Positions 27,673 through 35,202 of a stretch of 64,000 nt of DNA are shown piece after piece (the first letter of the stretch is position 1; every line of letters starts with the position of its first letter). Source of the DNA: JAVJST01 sp965229715 (GTDB lineage: Bacteria > Pseudomonadota > Alphaproteobacteria > Rhodospirillales > Casp-alpha2); contig CBDDJL010000002.1 of assembly GCA_965229715.1 (NCBI GenBank), forward strand, positions 248,001-312,000, given 5' to 3'. Made by a program: the position numbers and the translations under genes. The notes under the pieces were generated by a model, which saw only the letters and a program-made list of their open reading frames with translations, was not told the DNA's origin and did not search any database.

Positions 27673-28599
27673 ATGACGGACCCCCTCAGTATTCCGACCC
27701 GCGATTTTGTCGGCTACGCAAACGATCCGCCACCGGCGAATTGGCCAGACGGCGCGCGGATCGCTATCAACTTCTGCATCAACTACGAGGAAGGCGGCGA
27801 GCGTTCCATTCTCAACGGTGACGACGGCTCGGAGGAGCGTCTCTCGGATGTCGCCGTTACACGACGCATCGGCCATCGCGACCTGAACATCGAACAAAGC
27901 TACGAGTACGGCTCTCGGGTCGGCTATTGGCGGATCATGGAGGCCTTCACCGAACGAGGTCTGCCGGCAACGGTCAATCTGGTCGGCATTGCCGGCCTCC
28001 GTAATCCTGTCGCCATCAGGGCGATGATCGATGCCGGTTTCGATCTCCAACCGCACGGTTGGAAATGGATCGACTACGACACGCTTGCCGAGGACGAAGA
28101 GCGCGAGCACATCCGCCTGCAGATCGAACAGGTCGAGGAGCTTACCGGCGAGAAGCCGCTCGGCTATTATGCGGGCCTTCCGTCGATCAACACCCGGCGC
28201 CTCATCGCCGAGGCCGGGTCGTTTCTGTACGATTCGGATTGCTACAACGACGATTTGCCGTACTGGTCGCCGGATTATCCAGGTCTGTTGTTGATCCCTT
28301 ATTCCCTGGACACCAACGATTCGCGCTTCGGCAGGGCCGAACACGCCTATCAGGTCGCCGACGATTTCGTGACCTACATGAAGGACTCGTTCGACGTGCT
28401 TTACCGCGAAGGGGCCGAGCGGCCGAAAATGATGACCGTCGGACTGCACGCCAGATTGCTCGGCAGGCCCGGCCGGATCGTCGCCCTGCACCGTATACTC
28501 GATTACGCGATGTCCCACGACGATGTCTGGATCTGCCGGCGCGGCGATATCGCCCGGCACTGGCTTGAAAATCACCCGGATCCGAGGTCCGTTGCGTGA
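27673..28599 (+). CDS. puuE: allantoinase-like polysaccharide deacetylase family protein
   Basis: Protein of 308 residues of the NodB-homology fold, in the PuuE branch. It shows ARIAINFCINYEEGGERS near the N-terminus, LQPHGWKWIDYDTL, GYYAGLPSINTRRLI and YDSDCYNDDLPYWS, a pattern typical of PuuE-type allantoinases, which hydrolyse allantoin to allantoate in purine degradation without a metal-dependent amidohydrolase fold. An in-frame extension runs back to 27310 opposite the glutamate dehydrogenase, but the protein starts at the ATG at 27673, preceded by GAGG. Its TGA overlaps the GTG start of an MFS permease, so substrate uptake is a likely link. Specificity is inferred from the family. Confidence 0.85.
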   Translation: MTDPLSIPTRDFVGYANDPPPANWPDGARIAINFCINYEEGGERSILNGDDGSEERLSDVAVTRRIGHRDLNIEQSYEYGSRVGYWRIMEAFTERGLPATVNLVGIAGLRNPVAIRAMIDAGFDLQPHGWKWIDYDTLAEDEEREHIRLQIEQVEELTGEKPLGYYAGLPSINTRRLIAEAGSFLYDSDCYNDDLPYWSPDYPGLLLIPYSLDTNDSRFGRAEHAYQVADDFVTYMKDSFDVLYREGAERPKMMTVGLHARLLGRPGRIVALHRILDYAMSHDDVWICRRGDIARHWLENHPDPRSVA

Positions 28600-29921
28600 C
28601 GCAGGGTAGCATCGACCGACTGGCGATGCAGGCGTCGGTTCTGGCACTTGGCGAGGACGATGCACGGCTATGCCGCGATATTCCCGATGCCCAGTGCAAC
28701 GATCAGCCGATCAACTTCGTCTGGCACGTTGTCGCCAACACCCTGAGCAAGACCGGCGACGCCCTTGCCGACGCCAAGGTCGTTTTACCGTGGTTAATGG
28801 GATTTGTCGGCGCGCCGGTCTTCCTGATCGGGTTTCTGGTGCCGATCCGCGAGTCCCTGGCGCTGTTGCCGCAGATGGCCGTCGGCGGCTGGATTCGCGG
28901 GTTTGCCGTGCGCAAGCATTTCTGGGTCGCGAGCAGTGTGGTCGAGGGGCTTTGTGTGCTCGCCATGGCAGGCGTCGCAGTGGGCGGGTTCGACGGAACG
29001 ACAGCCGGCTGGCTGATCGTCGGTCTTTTGGTGATTTTCTCGACGGCTCGCGGCGTCGCTTCCATTGCCTCGAAAGACACGCTTGGCAAGACCGTCTCCA
29101 AGGGGAAACGCGGACGGGTCAACGGTTATGCTGCAACGGCATCGGGTGTCGTTGCCGTCGCCATCGGGGTCTATCTCGCACTCAGCCCGGCAGATGCCCG
29201 CCCTGATTGGGTGCTTTACCTGATTGTTTCGATCGCCGGGCTTTCATGGCTGGCTGCGGCGGGCTTTTTCAGCCGCGTGCGGGAGCGCCCGGGGGCGACC
29301 GACGGATGACGCAATCTTTTCGAAGTCCTGAAAGGTCAGATGCGCGTTCTGTTGGAAGACGCGGAACTTCGCCGTTTTGTCATTGTTCGTACGCTGATGA
29401 TGTCGACCGCCCTGTCGACGCCCGTCTATATTGCGCTGGCGCAACGGGAAACCGGCCTTTCGCTCTCGGGCCTGGGCTGGCTCATGGTCGCTAGCGGCCT
29501 TGCCAATGCGGTAAGCGCATCGGTCTGGGGAAATTTCTCTGACAGATCGAGCCGCCTGACGATGGTCTACGCATCGGCGCTCGGCGGAGCGGTCGCATTC
29601 ATCGTTTTGATGATCCTGGCGTTCGCCGATGGTCTGGCGCCCAGTATTTATCTCTACGCCATCGCCCTGTTCGTGCTTTCGGTCGCCCACACCGGCGTGC
29701 GCATCGGCCGTAAGACCCATATCGTGGATCTCGCCGGCGGCGACAACAAATCGGCCTATGTCGCGCTTTCCAACACGGTCATCGGCGTGATGATGTTTGC
29801 GGTCGGCGCGATGATCGGGCTGCTCATGAATCTTGGTGCGGAGACCGCTCTAGCTGCGCTCGCGGCCATGGCGCTAACCGGATCCGCACTCGCGCTCCGT
29901 ATGCGCGAGGTTCAGGCCTGA
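28596..29921 (+). pseudogene. MFS permease interrupted by an in-frame TGA (possibly two half-proteins)
   Basis: Reading from the GTG at 28596, which overlaps the puuE stop, gives 237 residues with the first six membrane segments, then TGA at 29307-29309. The same frame continues without shift for 203 more codons to 29921, giving six further segments with LAQRETGLSLSGLGWLMVAS and SALGGAVAFIVLMI. The joined length, about 440 residues, is normal for an MFS permease, so the stop lies in the central loop. An ATG at 29340 has AAAGG just upstream and could start the second half. It may be a nonsense mutation, a sequencing error or a split transporter; the last is least common. Confidence 0.75.
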
Positions 29922-29951
29922 GTTCCGGGTTGCGTGGGATTTCCAGAAAAA

Positions 29952-30026
29952 TGGAGCGGGCGATGAGATTCGAACTCACGACATCAACCTTGGCAAGGTT
30001 GCGCTCTACCCCTGAGCTACGCCCGC
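29952..30026 (-). tRNA. tRNA-Gly (GCC)
   Basis: On the minus strand the sequence folds as a 75-base tRNA that includes the encoded CCA end. The 7-bp acceptor stem is GCGGGCG/CGCCCGC. The D arm has GCTC-AGGGGTA-GAGC, the anticodon loop TTGCCAA gives anticodon GCC, and the T arm has GTTCGAATC. The discriminator is T. It lies alone between the permease and the TetR gene, with no other tRNA nearby. Confidence 0.95.
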
Positions 30027-30144
30027 ACCGGGTTCGGCATTCGAATATTCTGCCGAGAGCGCGGCGATCATAGTCATCGCCGCCAATGATGCAAGTGCGA
30101 TTTCGCCGCCTTTTCGATCGGCTTTTATCGGGCCGCCTCGGCCG

Positions 30145-30720
30145 TCAATTCGGCGCGACCGCGCGGTCGATGAGGGCCCTGGCGGCCGTCTTCGCCGTTT
30201 CGGCGGCGACACGGCCCTGCCGACTGACCTGAGCGGTCACGATGGCGCCTTCAAGCAGCAACGCCAGCTCGGCTGCCAGCCCCGCCGGGTCCTCAACACC
30301 GAGGGCAGAGCATTGATCCTCGATGTAGCCGCGCATTAATGATTTAAACTCGCAGCACGCCTGACGGATCGGCGTATCGGTTTCCGAATATTCGCCGATG
30401 GCGTTGATGAACATGCAGCCGAAAAAGTTGTCGCCCTCGAACCACGACGCGGCGACGTCGTAAACCGCCAGAAGCCGGTCGCGCGGTGCACCGGCGCGAT
30501 TCTCGACCTGCCGCATGAAGCCGTTGCGAAAGATTCCGTCGTACTTTTTCAACGCGGCGAGGATCAGTTCTTCCTTGGTCCGGAAATGCCGGTAGAGCGT
30601 GCGCTTCGATACGCGGGCTTCGTCGAGGATCGTATCGATCCCGGTCGCGTGAAATCCGTTGCGACCGAAAAGATCGATCGCCGTATCGACAAGGTGTTCG
30701 CGGCGGTCCGAGTGTTTCAT
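30145..30720 (-). CDS. TetR-family transcriptional regulator
   Basis: Protein of 191 residues. The N-terminal helix-turn-helix is LFGRNGFHATGIDTILDEA followed by RVSKRTLYRHFRTKEELI (about 16-53), the standard TetR DNA-binding segment. The C-terminal half would bind ligand and dimerise. It is divergent from the CMD/cytochrome P460 pair. A GTAAACTGATCTGTCTCA site lies 13-30 bases upstream of its start and related sites lie before the CMD gene, so it probably represses both itself and that operon (inference). The inducer is not known; the downstream genes suggest a redox-active or nitrogen oxide signal. Confidence 0.88.
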   Translation of the reverse strand: MKHSDRREHLVDTAIDLFGRNGFHATGIDTILDEARVSKRTLYRHFRTKEELILAALKKYDGIFRNGFMRQVENRAGAPRDRLLAVYDVAASWFEGDNFFGCMFINAIGEYSETDTPIRQACCEFKSLMRGYIEDQCSALGVEDPAGLAAELALLLEGAIVTAQVSRQGRVAAETAKTAARALIDRAVAPN

Positions 30721-30732
30721 CGCATCTTCGTA

Positions 30733-30750
30733 GTAAACTGATCTGTCTCA
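30733..30750. promoter_or_regulatory. probable TetR operator site 1 (tetR side)
   Basis: GTAAACTGATCTGTCTCA matches 14 of 18 bases of the perfect palindrome at 30886-30903. It starts 13 bases upstream of the TetR gene start, so binding would block tetR transcription. This is the weakest copy of the three. Confidence 0.6.
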
Positions 30751-30846
30751 TATATTGCCGAATAAAGGCGATAAAATCAAGCAACATAGTTGCGCGTTAT
30801 CCTCATAACAGATGTAGAAGCTCACATTTTGTTGATGATATCGTCG

Positions 30847-30875
30847 TTGACAAAGGAAACAGATCGGTGTCTTTT
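30847..30875 (+). promoter_or_regulatory. candidate sigma-70-type promoter of the CMD/P460 operon
   Basis: TTGACA at 30847-30852 is a consensus -35 box, followed after 17 bases by a weak -10-like TCTTTT at 30870-30875. The imperfect operator at 30855-30872 lies between and across the boxes, the usual place for repression by TetR proteins. The -10 assignment is uncertain. Confidence 0.5.
30855..30872. promoter_or_regulatory. probable TetR operator site 2
   Basis: GGAAACAGATCGGTGTCT matches 15 of 18 bases of the perfect palindrome at 30886. Its first 11 bases are identical to the perfect copy, and the two starts are 31 bases apart, about three helical turns, which favours binding on one face of the DNA. 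Confidence 0.65.
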
Positions 30876-30885
30876 ACGGTCATGG

Positions 30886-30903
30886 GGAAACAGATCTGTT
30901 TCC
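30886..30903. promoter_or_regulatory. probable TetR operator site 3 (perfect palindrome)
   Basis: GGAAACAGATCTGTTTCC is a perfect 18-bp inverted repeat lying 33 bases before the CMD gene start. Its symmetry and its two partial copies in the same intergenic region make it the best operator candidate for the divergent TetR regulator. Confidence 0.75.
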
Positions 30904-30935
30904 TTTTTAACAACGACCTTTTATGGAGAAAAGAC

Positions 30936-31490
30936 ATGCCGCGCATTCCCGCCCTCGATCCCGCAACCGCACCCGGTGACGCCAAGACGCTGATGGACGG
31001 CGTCAGGTCCTCGATCGGGATGGTTCCCAACATCTTCGCTACCTTTGCCCAGTCGCCGAAGGTTCTCGAAGGCTTCCTCGCATTCAACGGCGCACTCGGC
31101 GACGGTTTGTTGCCCGGGGTGCTCCGTGAACAGATTGCTCTCGCGATGGCCGGCGCGAACCGCTGCGACTACTGCGCTTCCGCGCACTCGCTGATGGCCA
31201 AGGGCGCCGGCGTGGCGGAAGACGAGCGCGCCCGCAATCTGCGGGGCGAGTCCGTCGATGCGAAGACAGCGGCCGCACTCGCGTTCGTTCGATCCGTCGT
31301 TCATCAGCGCGGCAAGGTCGGCGATGCCGAGGTCGCGTCGCTGCGGACCGTCGGGTTCAGCGACGGCGAGATCGTTGAAATCGTCGCACACATCGGCGTC
31401 AACATGTTCACCAACTACTTCAATCACATCGTCGACACTGAAATCGACTTCCCGGCGGTTCGCACGACGGGCACCGCAGCGGCGGCCTGA
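30936..31490 (+). CDS. carboxymuconolactone decarboxylase / AhpD-like peroxidase-related protein
   Basis: Protein of 184 residues of the CMD/AhpD family. The redox motif is C77-D-Y-C80 with H84 in NRCDYCASAHSLM, the CxxC-x3-H signature used for alkylhydroperoxidase activity. A preceding VGMVPNIF-like stretch (GMVPNIFATFAQS, 28-40) is typical of the peroxidase-related subgroup. The ATG at 30936 has a TGGAGAAAAG ribosome-binding site. It is the first gene of a TetR-controlled operon with a cytochrome P460, 26 bases downstream. Exact substrate is unknown; peroxide or nitrogen-oxide defence is plausible. Confidence 0.88.
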   Translation: MPRIPALDPATAPGDAKTLMDGVRSSIGMVPNIFATFAQSPKVLEGFLAFNGALGDGLLPGVLREQIALAMAGANRCDYCASAHSLMAKGAGVAEDERARNLRGESVDAKTAAALAFVRSVVHQRGKVGDAEVASLRTVGFSDGEIVEIVAHIGVNMFTNYFNHIVDTEIDFPAVRTTGTAAAA

Positions 31491-31516
31491 ACGCCGGTAA
31501 AACAGGAGATATAGCG

Positions 31517-32089
31517 ATGAAAAAGATCTTTGTCGGCCTGACCCTGTCGTTCGCCATCGCCGCCGTCGCGATCTTCGGCCTTGCACCGAAAGGCGGCGCG
31601 CAGATGACTTACGCCGACGGTGTCGTGTCGTCCGACGGCGCAATCAGCGTGCCCGAGAATTTTCGCACGGACTATGTGATGCTCGGCGCCTGGTCGGTTG
31701 CCGGCGATGCGGATACCGGCGGCGGGGTCGGCCTGCACGTCGTCTACACCCAACCGGCATCGGTCGATGCCTATCGCGCAACAGGCACGTTCCCCGACGG
31801 CGCCGTTCTGGTCAAGGAACTGTTCAACGGCAACACACAACTCCTGACGACCGGTGAGGCGACAAGCGCCGCCGACGTCGCCGGATACTTCGTGATGGTC
31901 AAGGACGAGGTCGGCCGTTTTCCGGACAACCCGCTATGGGGTGACGGTTGGGGCTGGTCGTTCTTCACCGCCGACGATCCGGTCAAGACCGTCAGCACCG
32001 ATTACGCGACGGATTGTCTCAACTGCCACGAACCGGCCCGAGCGAGCGATCTTGTTTACGACTTCGCCTACCCGGTACTAAAGCCCTAG
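31517..32089 (+). CDS. cytochrome P460 family protein
   Basis: Exported protein of 190 residues with an N-terminal signal (about residues 1-28, KKIFVGLTLSFAIAAVAI) and a C-terminal c-type haem motif CLNCH at 167-171. The order fits cytochrome P460, a periplasmic haem protein that in nitrifiers oxidises hydroxylamine and NO. VVYTQPASVDAYRATGTFPD and GWGWSFF are in the family region. The crosslinking Lys cannot be assigned by eye, so catalytic behaviour is open. It is co-transcribed with the AhpD-like gene and followed by a strong hairpin terminator at 32161-32204. Confidence 0.87.
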   Translation: MKKIFVGLTLSFAIAAVAIFGLAPKGGAQMTYADGVVSSDGAISVPENFRTDYVMLGAWSVAGDADTGGGVGLHVVYTQPASVDAYRATGTFPDGAVLVKELFNGNTQLLTTGEATSAADVAGYFVMVKDEVGRFPDNPLWGDGWGWSFFTADDPVKTVSTDYATDCLNCHEPARASDLVYDFAYPVLKP

Positions 32090-32160
32090 CTTCCCCCGGC
32101 AAGGGCTACGGCGGGATGCCGGCCGGCGCCTCCTCCCGGATTTCGGCATTCTCGCCCTCC

Positions 32161-32204
32161 AGCGGCCGTTCCGGCGTTCCCCCCGCGCCGGACGGCCGCT
32201 TTAC
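32161..32204 (+). terminator. terminator-like hairpin after cytochrome P460
   Basis: AGCGGCCG-T-TCCGGCG pairs with CGCCGGA-CGGCCGCT around a 9-base loop, a G+C-rich stem with one bulge, followed by TTTA. It lies 70 bases after the cytochrome stop codon and before the next gene, fitting intrinsic termination with a short T run. Confidence 0.65.
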
Positions 32205-32281
32205 GTTGCGCGAGCGGGCGAGACTTGCCCGCCGTGGCGTTGCTGTCTAAGGTCCGCTCCGTTTCAGAGCGGAGACGAAAC

Positions 32282-32785
32282 ATGCCGGAACCCCGCCCGA
32301 AGACACGGGAAGAGCTTTTTGCCTTTTTGAACAGCCTCGGCATCGAAACCGAAACCCACGAACATGCACCGGTTTTCACCGTCGAGGAATCGAAGAGCGA
32401 GCGCGGCGAGCTCGACGGCGCCCATTGCAAGAACCTGTTTCTCAAGGACAAGAAGGGCCAGCTCTGGCTGGTCGTGGCGCACGAAGACCGCCCGATCGAC
32501 ATGAAGGAACTGCGCCACAAAATCGGCGCTCATCATCTGTCGTTCGGCAAGCCGGACCTGCTGATGGAAGTGCTCGGTGTCGAGCCTGGCTCGGTCACCG
32601 TTCTTGCCCTGATCAACGACACGGATACCCGCGTCAACGTGATCATCGACGAAGCGATCATGGCGGAGGAAATCCTCAACTGCCATCCGCTCATCAACTC
32701 GGCGACGACCCGCATCCGGACCGCCGACGTCCTGACGTTCGTACGCGCCTGCGGCCACGAACCGGCCGTCCGCCCGCTCGATTGA
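32282..32785 (+). CDS. YbaK/ProX-type aminoacyl-tRNA deacylase
   Basis: Protein of 167 residues of the YbaK/aa-tRNA deacylation domain family, ProX/PrdX branch. Family parts are TREELFAFLNSLGIETETHEH, GAHCKNLFLKDKKG and SFGKPDLLMEVLGVEPGSVT. Members hydrolyse mischarged Ala-tRNA(Pro) or related species, protecting translation fidelity. The ATG at 32282 fits the family start and is preceded by GGAG at 32270-32273. The gene stands alone between the terminator after P460 and the thioredoxin gene. Substrate specificity is inferred from the family. Confidence 0.87.
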   Translation: MPEPRPKTREELFAFLNSLGIETETHEHAPVFTVEESKSERGELDGAHCKNLFLKDKKGQLWLVVAHEDRPIDMKELRHKIGAHHLSFGKPDLLMEVLGVEPGSVTVLALINDTDTRVNVIIDEAIMAEEILNCHPLINSATTRIRTADVLTFVRACGHEPAVRPLD

Positions 32786-32884
32786 GCGCCGCCAGGCCGT
32801 CCGGCGGGGCGGGCTTGCGCATCGCCGGGCAACAGGCCATCTATATGGGCAACCCAACACGGATTTGAACGAAAGCAGACGACC

Positions 32885-33889
32885 ATGGCGATCATTCTCG
32901 ACGGCGGCGGCCAGAACAACGGCAATGGCGGAAACGGGAGCAACGGAGACGGGCCCGGGCCGGAGCCGCTTCGCGGCGAAATCATTCCCCCGGAGGGCGG
33001 CACGGCTGCGCCAGCGGGCGGTGGGCAATACGTCAAAGAGGGCTCGACCGACACATTCATGGCCGACGTTATCGAAGCCTCGATGCAGCATCCGGTCATC
33101 GTCGATTTCTGGGCGCCGTGGTGCGGACCCTGCAAGCAGCTCGGTCCGATGCTCGAAAAACTGGTCAATCAGGCCGGCGGCACGGTTCGCATGGTCAAGA
33201 TCAACGTCGACGAAAACCCGGAAATCGCCCAGCAGCTCCGTGTCCAGTCGATTCCCATGGTTTACGCCTTTTCGAACGGCCAGCCGGTCGACGGTTTCCA
33301 GGGCGCGGTGCCGGAAAGCCAGCTCAAGTCGTTCATCGGCAAGCTGACGGGCGGCGCAAAGTCGCCGATCGACGAGATGCTCGAGGCTGCACAGTCTGCG
33401 CTCGATGCCGGCGACCATGACGAAGCGGCCCAGGGTTTCGGCGCTGTGCTGCAGCAAGACGGCAGCCATGCGGGCGCCATCGCGGGACTGATCCGCGCGG
33501 CGACGGCAATGGGCGACCTCGAAGGTGCGCGTGAGATCGTCGACGGCCTGACCGAGGAACTGCGTGCCAGCAGCGAGGTAACGGGCGCGGTGACGGCGCT
33601 TGAGCTTGCCGAGCAAACCGCCAATCCGGTCGACACCAACGCCTTCACGCAGCGTCTCGAAGCGGATCCGAACGATCACCAAGCACGATTTGACATGGCC
33701 GTCGCGCTTTACGGCGGTGGGCGCAACGCCGACGCCATCAACGAATTGATCGAGATCATCAAGCGCGAGCGTACCTGGAACGATGAGGCAGCGCGCCATC
33801 AATTGCTGAAGATTTTCGAGGCGCTCGGCCATAGTCACCCCGACACGGTCGAAGGCCGGCGACAACTTTCTGCCGTGCTGTTTTCGTGA
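32885..33889 (+). CDS. thioredoxin with C-terminal TPR domain (CnoX-like)
   Basis: Protein of 334 residues. A glycine- and asparagine-rich N-terminal tail (about 45 residues) precedes a thioredoxin domain with the active site WAPWCGPCKQLGPML. A second half contains TPR-like helices (DEAAQGFGAVLQQDG, DPNDHQARFDMAVALYGGGR). This matches co-chaperone/holdase thioredoxins of the YbbN/CnoX type, here with the full CGPC active site, so it may also reduce disulfides. It is followed by the Lon-N domain gene, whose GTG start overlaps its stop (GTGA), implying coupling. Confidence 0.9.
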   Translation: MAIILDGGGQNNGNGGNGSNGDGPGPEPLRGEIIPPEGGTAAPAGGGQYVKEGSTDTFMADVIEASMQHPVIVDFWAPWCGPCKQLGPMLEKLVNQAGGTVRMVKINVDENPEIAQQLRVQSIPMVYAFSNGQPVDGFQGAVPESQLKSFIGKLTGGAKSPIDEMLEAAQSALDAGDHDEAAQGFGAVLQQDGSHAGAIAGLIRAATAMGDLEGAREIVDGLTEELRASSEVTGAVTALELAEQTANPVDTNAFTQRLEADPNDHQARFDMAVALYGGGRNADAINELIEIIKRERTWNDEAARHQLLKIFEALGHSHPDTVEGRRQLSAVLFS

Positions 33890-34560
33890 GTTCTGATTAC
33901 GCCCCTATTGAAGGTGGCCTCGGCGCGTTGCCGCGCGAAGTGGCTATCTTTCCGTTGAGCGGGGTGTTGATGCTGCCCGACGCGAAGCTTCCGTTGAACA
34001 TCTTCGAGCCGCGCTACCTCAATATGATCGAGGACAGTCTGGGGGCCGGCCGTTTGGTCGGAATCGTGCAACCGCTCGCCGAAGGCGTCGAATCGCCGGC
34101 CGGTCAACCGACGGTGTACGAAGTCGGCAGTCTTGGGCGCATCATATCGTTTGCCGAAACCGGCGACGGGCGCTTCGTCATCACGCTGCTCGGTCTGACC
34201 CGATTTCGCATCGTCAACGAATTGACGGTACAACGCGGCTACCGTCGGGCCTCGATCAGTTACAAGGGGTTCGAGGCGGACCTCGACGAAGACGAGGGCC
34301 GGGTCGCCAACCGCGCACGGCTGATGGAGGCGGTTCACGCATACTTCGCGCAGGCCGGCATAGAGGCCGACTGGTCGACGATCGAGGATGCCGACGACGC
34401 TTCGCTGGTCACCTCGTTGTCCATGGTCTGCCCGTTCGAGGCAGGTGAGAAACAGGCGTTGCTGGAATGCAGCGGCACGGCCGAACGCGGCGATATGCTG
34501 ATCGATCTCATGGTGCTCGCCATGCACGGCGACAACTCGCCGACGTCGATGCGGCACTAG
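33886..34560 (+). CDS. Lon-protease substrate-binding domain protein
   Basis: Protein of 224 residues of the LON N-terminal (LON substrate-binding) domain family, without the ATPase or protease domains. Visible landmarks are IFPLSGVLMLPDAKLPLNIFE and the RYLNMIEDSLGAGRLVGIV stretch; the usual PxFPL start of Lon is present as VAIFPL. Function is unknown; roles in protein quality control or PHD-type signalling have been suggested for the fold in general. The GTG at 33886 overlaps the stop of the upstream thioredoxin-TPR gene. Confidence 0.87.
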   Translation: MSSDYAPIEGGLGALPREVAIFPLSGVLMLPDAKLPLNIFEPRYLNMIEDSLGAGRLVGIVQPLAEGVESPAGQPTVYEVGSLGRIISFAETGDGRFVITLLGLTRFRIVNELTVQRGYRRASISYKGFEADLDEDEGRVANRARLMEAVHAYFAQAGIEADWSTIEDADDASLVTSLSMVCPFEAGEKQALLECSGTAERGDMLIDLMVLAMHGDNSPTSMRH

Positions 34561-34598
34561 GTTCGCACGGGCCAGAGCCGATAGCTGAAGGAGGCGTC

Positions 34599-34817
34599 AT
34601 GCCGACGACACACAGGACCGTTGATCCGAAGCTTCTGGAGATCCTCGTTTGCCCATTGACCAAGGGGCCGCTGCGTTATGACGCCGGAGCGCAGGAACTG
34701 ATCAGCGAACGCGCCGGGCTTGCGTTTCCGATCCGCGAGGGCGTGCCGATCATGCTACCCGACGAAGCGCGTGAAATCGGCGACGAAAAGCCGGGGCCGA
34801 AACTGGTCGAGGACTGA
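34599..34817 (+). CDS. Trm112-like protein
   Basis: Small protein of 72 residues with LLEILVCPLTKGPLRYD, the bacterial Trm112-like (UPF0434) motif, and the C-terminal IREGVPIMLPDEAR. The family has been linked to methyltransferase activation by homology with yeast Trm112 but its bacterial role is unproven. Only one Cys is present in the usual zinc-site position, which is common in this group. An AAGGAGG ribosome-binding site precedes the ATG at 34599. The gene follows the Lon-N gene by 38 bases and leads to the DUF971 gene. Confidence 0.88.
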   Translation: MPTTHRTVDPKLLEILVCPLTKGPLRYDAGAQELISERAGLAFPIREGVPIMLPDEAREIGDEKPGPKLVED

Positions 34818-34821
34818 GACC

Positions 34822-35196
34822 GTGTCCGATCGGATCGATACCGGGCCGGCCCCGACGGAGCTTCGCTTCAACAAGGAAACCAAGACATTGCACGTGACGT
34901 TCGAGGACGGCGCGTCGTTCGCCCTCCCGGCCGAGTTTCTGCGCGTCGAAAGCCCGTCCGCCGAGGTTCAGGGCCACGGCCCGGGACAAAAGACCGTGGT
35001 CTCCGGTCGGCGGCACGTCAGCATCATGGGCATCGAGCCGGTCGGCAACTACGCGGTGCGCCTCAAATTCGACGACATGCACGACACCGGCATCTTTTCG
35101 TGGCCGATCCTTTACAACTACGGGCTCAATTATCAGGCGATATGGGACGATTATCTCGCCGCCCTCGACGAACAGGGCCTAAGCCGGGATCCGTGA
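34822..35196 (+). CDS. DUF971 / gamma-butyrobetaine hydroxylase-like N-terminal domain protein
   Basis: Protein of 124 residues from a GTG at 34822, 4 bases after the Trm112-like gene. It has PTELRFNKETKTLHVTFEDG, YAVRLKFDDMHDTGIFSWPIL and LNYQAIWDDYLAALDE, the DUF971 (GBBH-like N-terminal) signature. A single-domain protein of this type is sometimes tied to iron-sulphur cluster assembly; here nothing nearby supports that. The role is unknown. The next gene follows after only 6 bases. Confidence 0.88.
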   Translation: MSDRIDTGPAPTELRFNKETKTLHVTFEDGASFALPAEFLRVESPSAEVQGHGPGQKTVVSGRRHVSIMGIEPVGNYAVRLKFDDMHDTGIFSWPILYNYGLNYQAIWDDYLAALDEQGLSRDP

Positions 35197-35202
35197 TCGA
35201 CG

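Noticed and set aside
29307..29309. In-frame TGA read as selenocysteine
   Set aside because: The position is a cytoplasmic loop of an MFS permease, not a catalytic Cys site, and no SECIS-like hairpin is evident directly downstream.
32264..33865. A 533-codon open frame on the minus strand across the deacylase and thioredoxin genes
   Set aside because: It is antisense to two clear genes and shows no family motif, only the Arg-rich composition typical of shadow frames.
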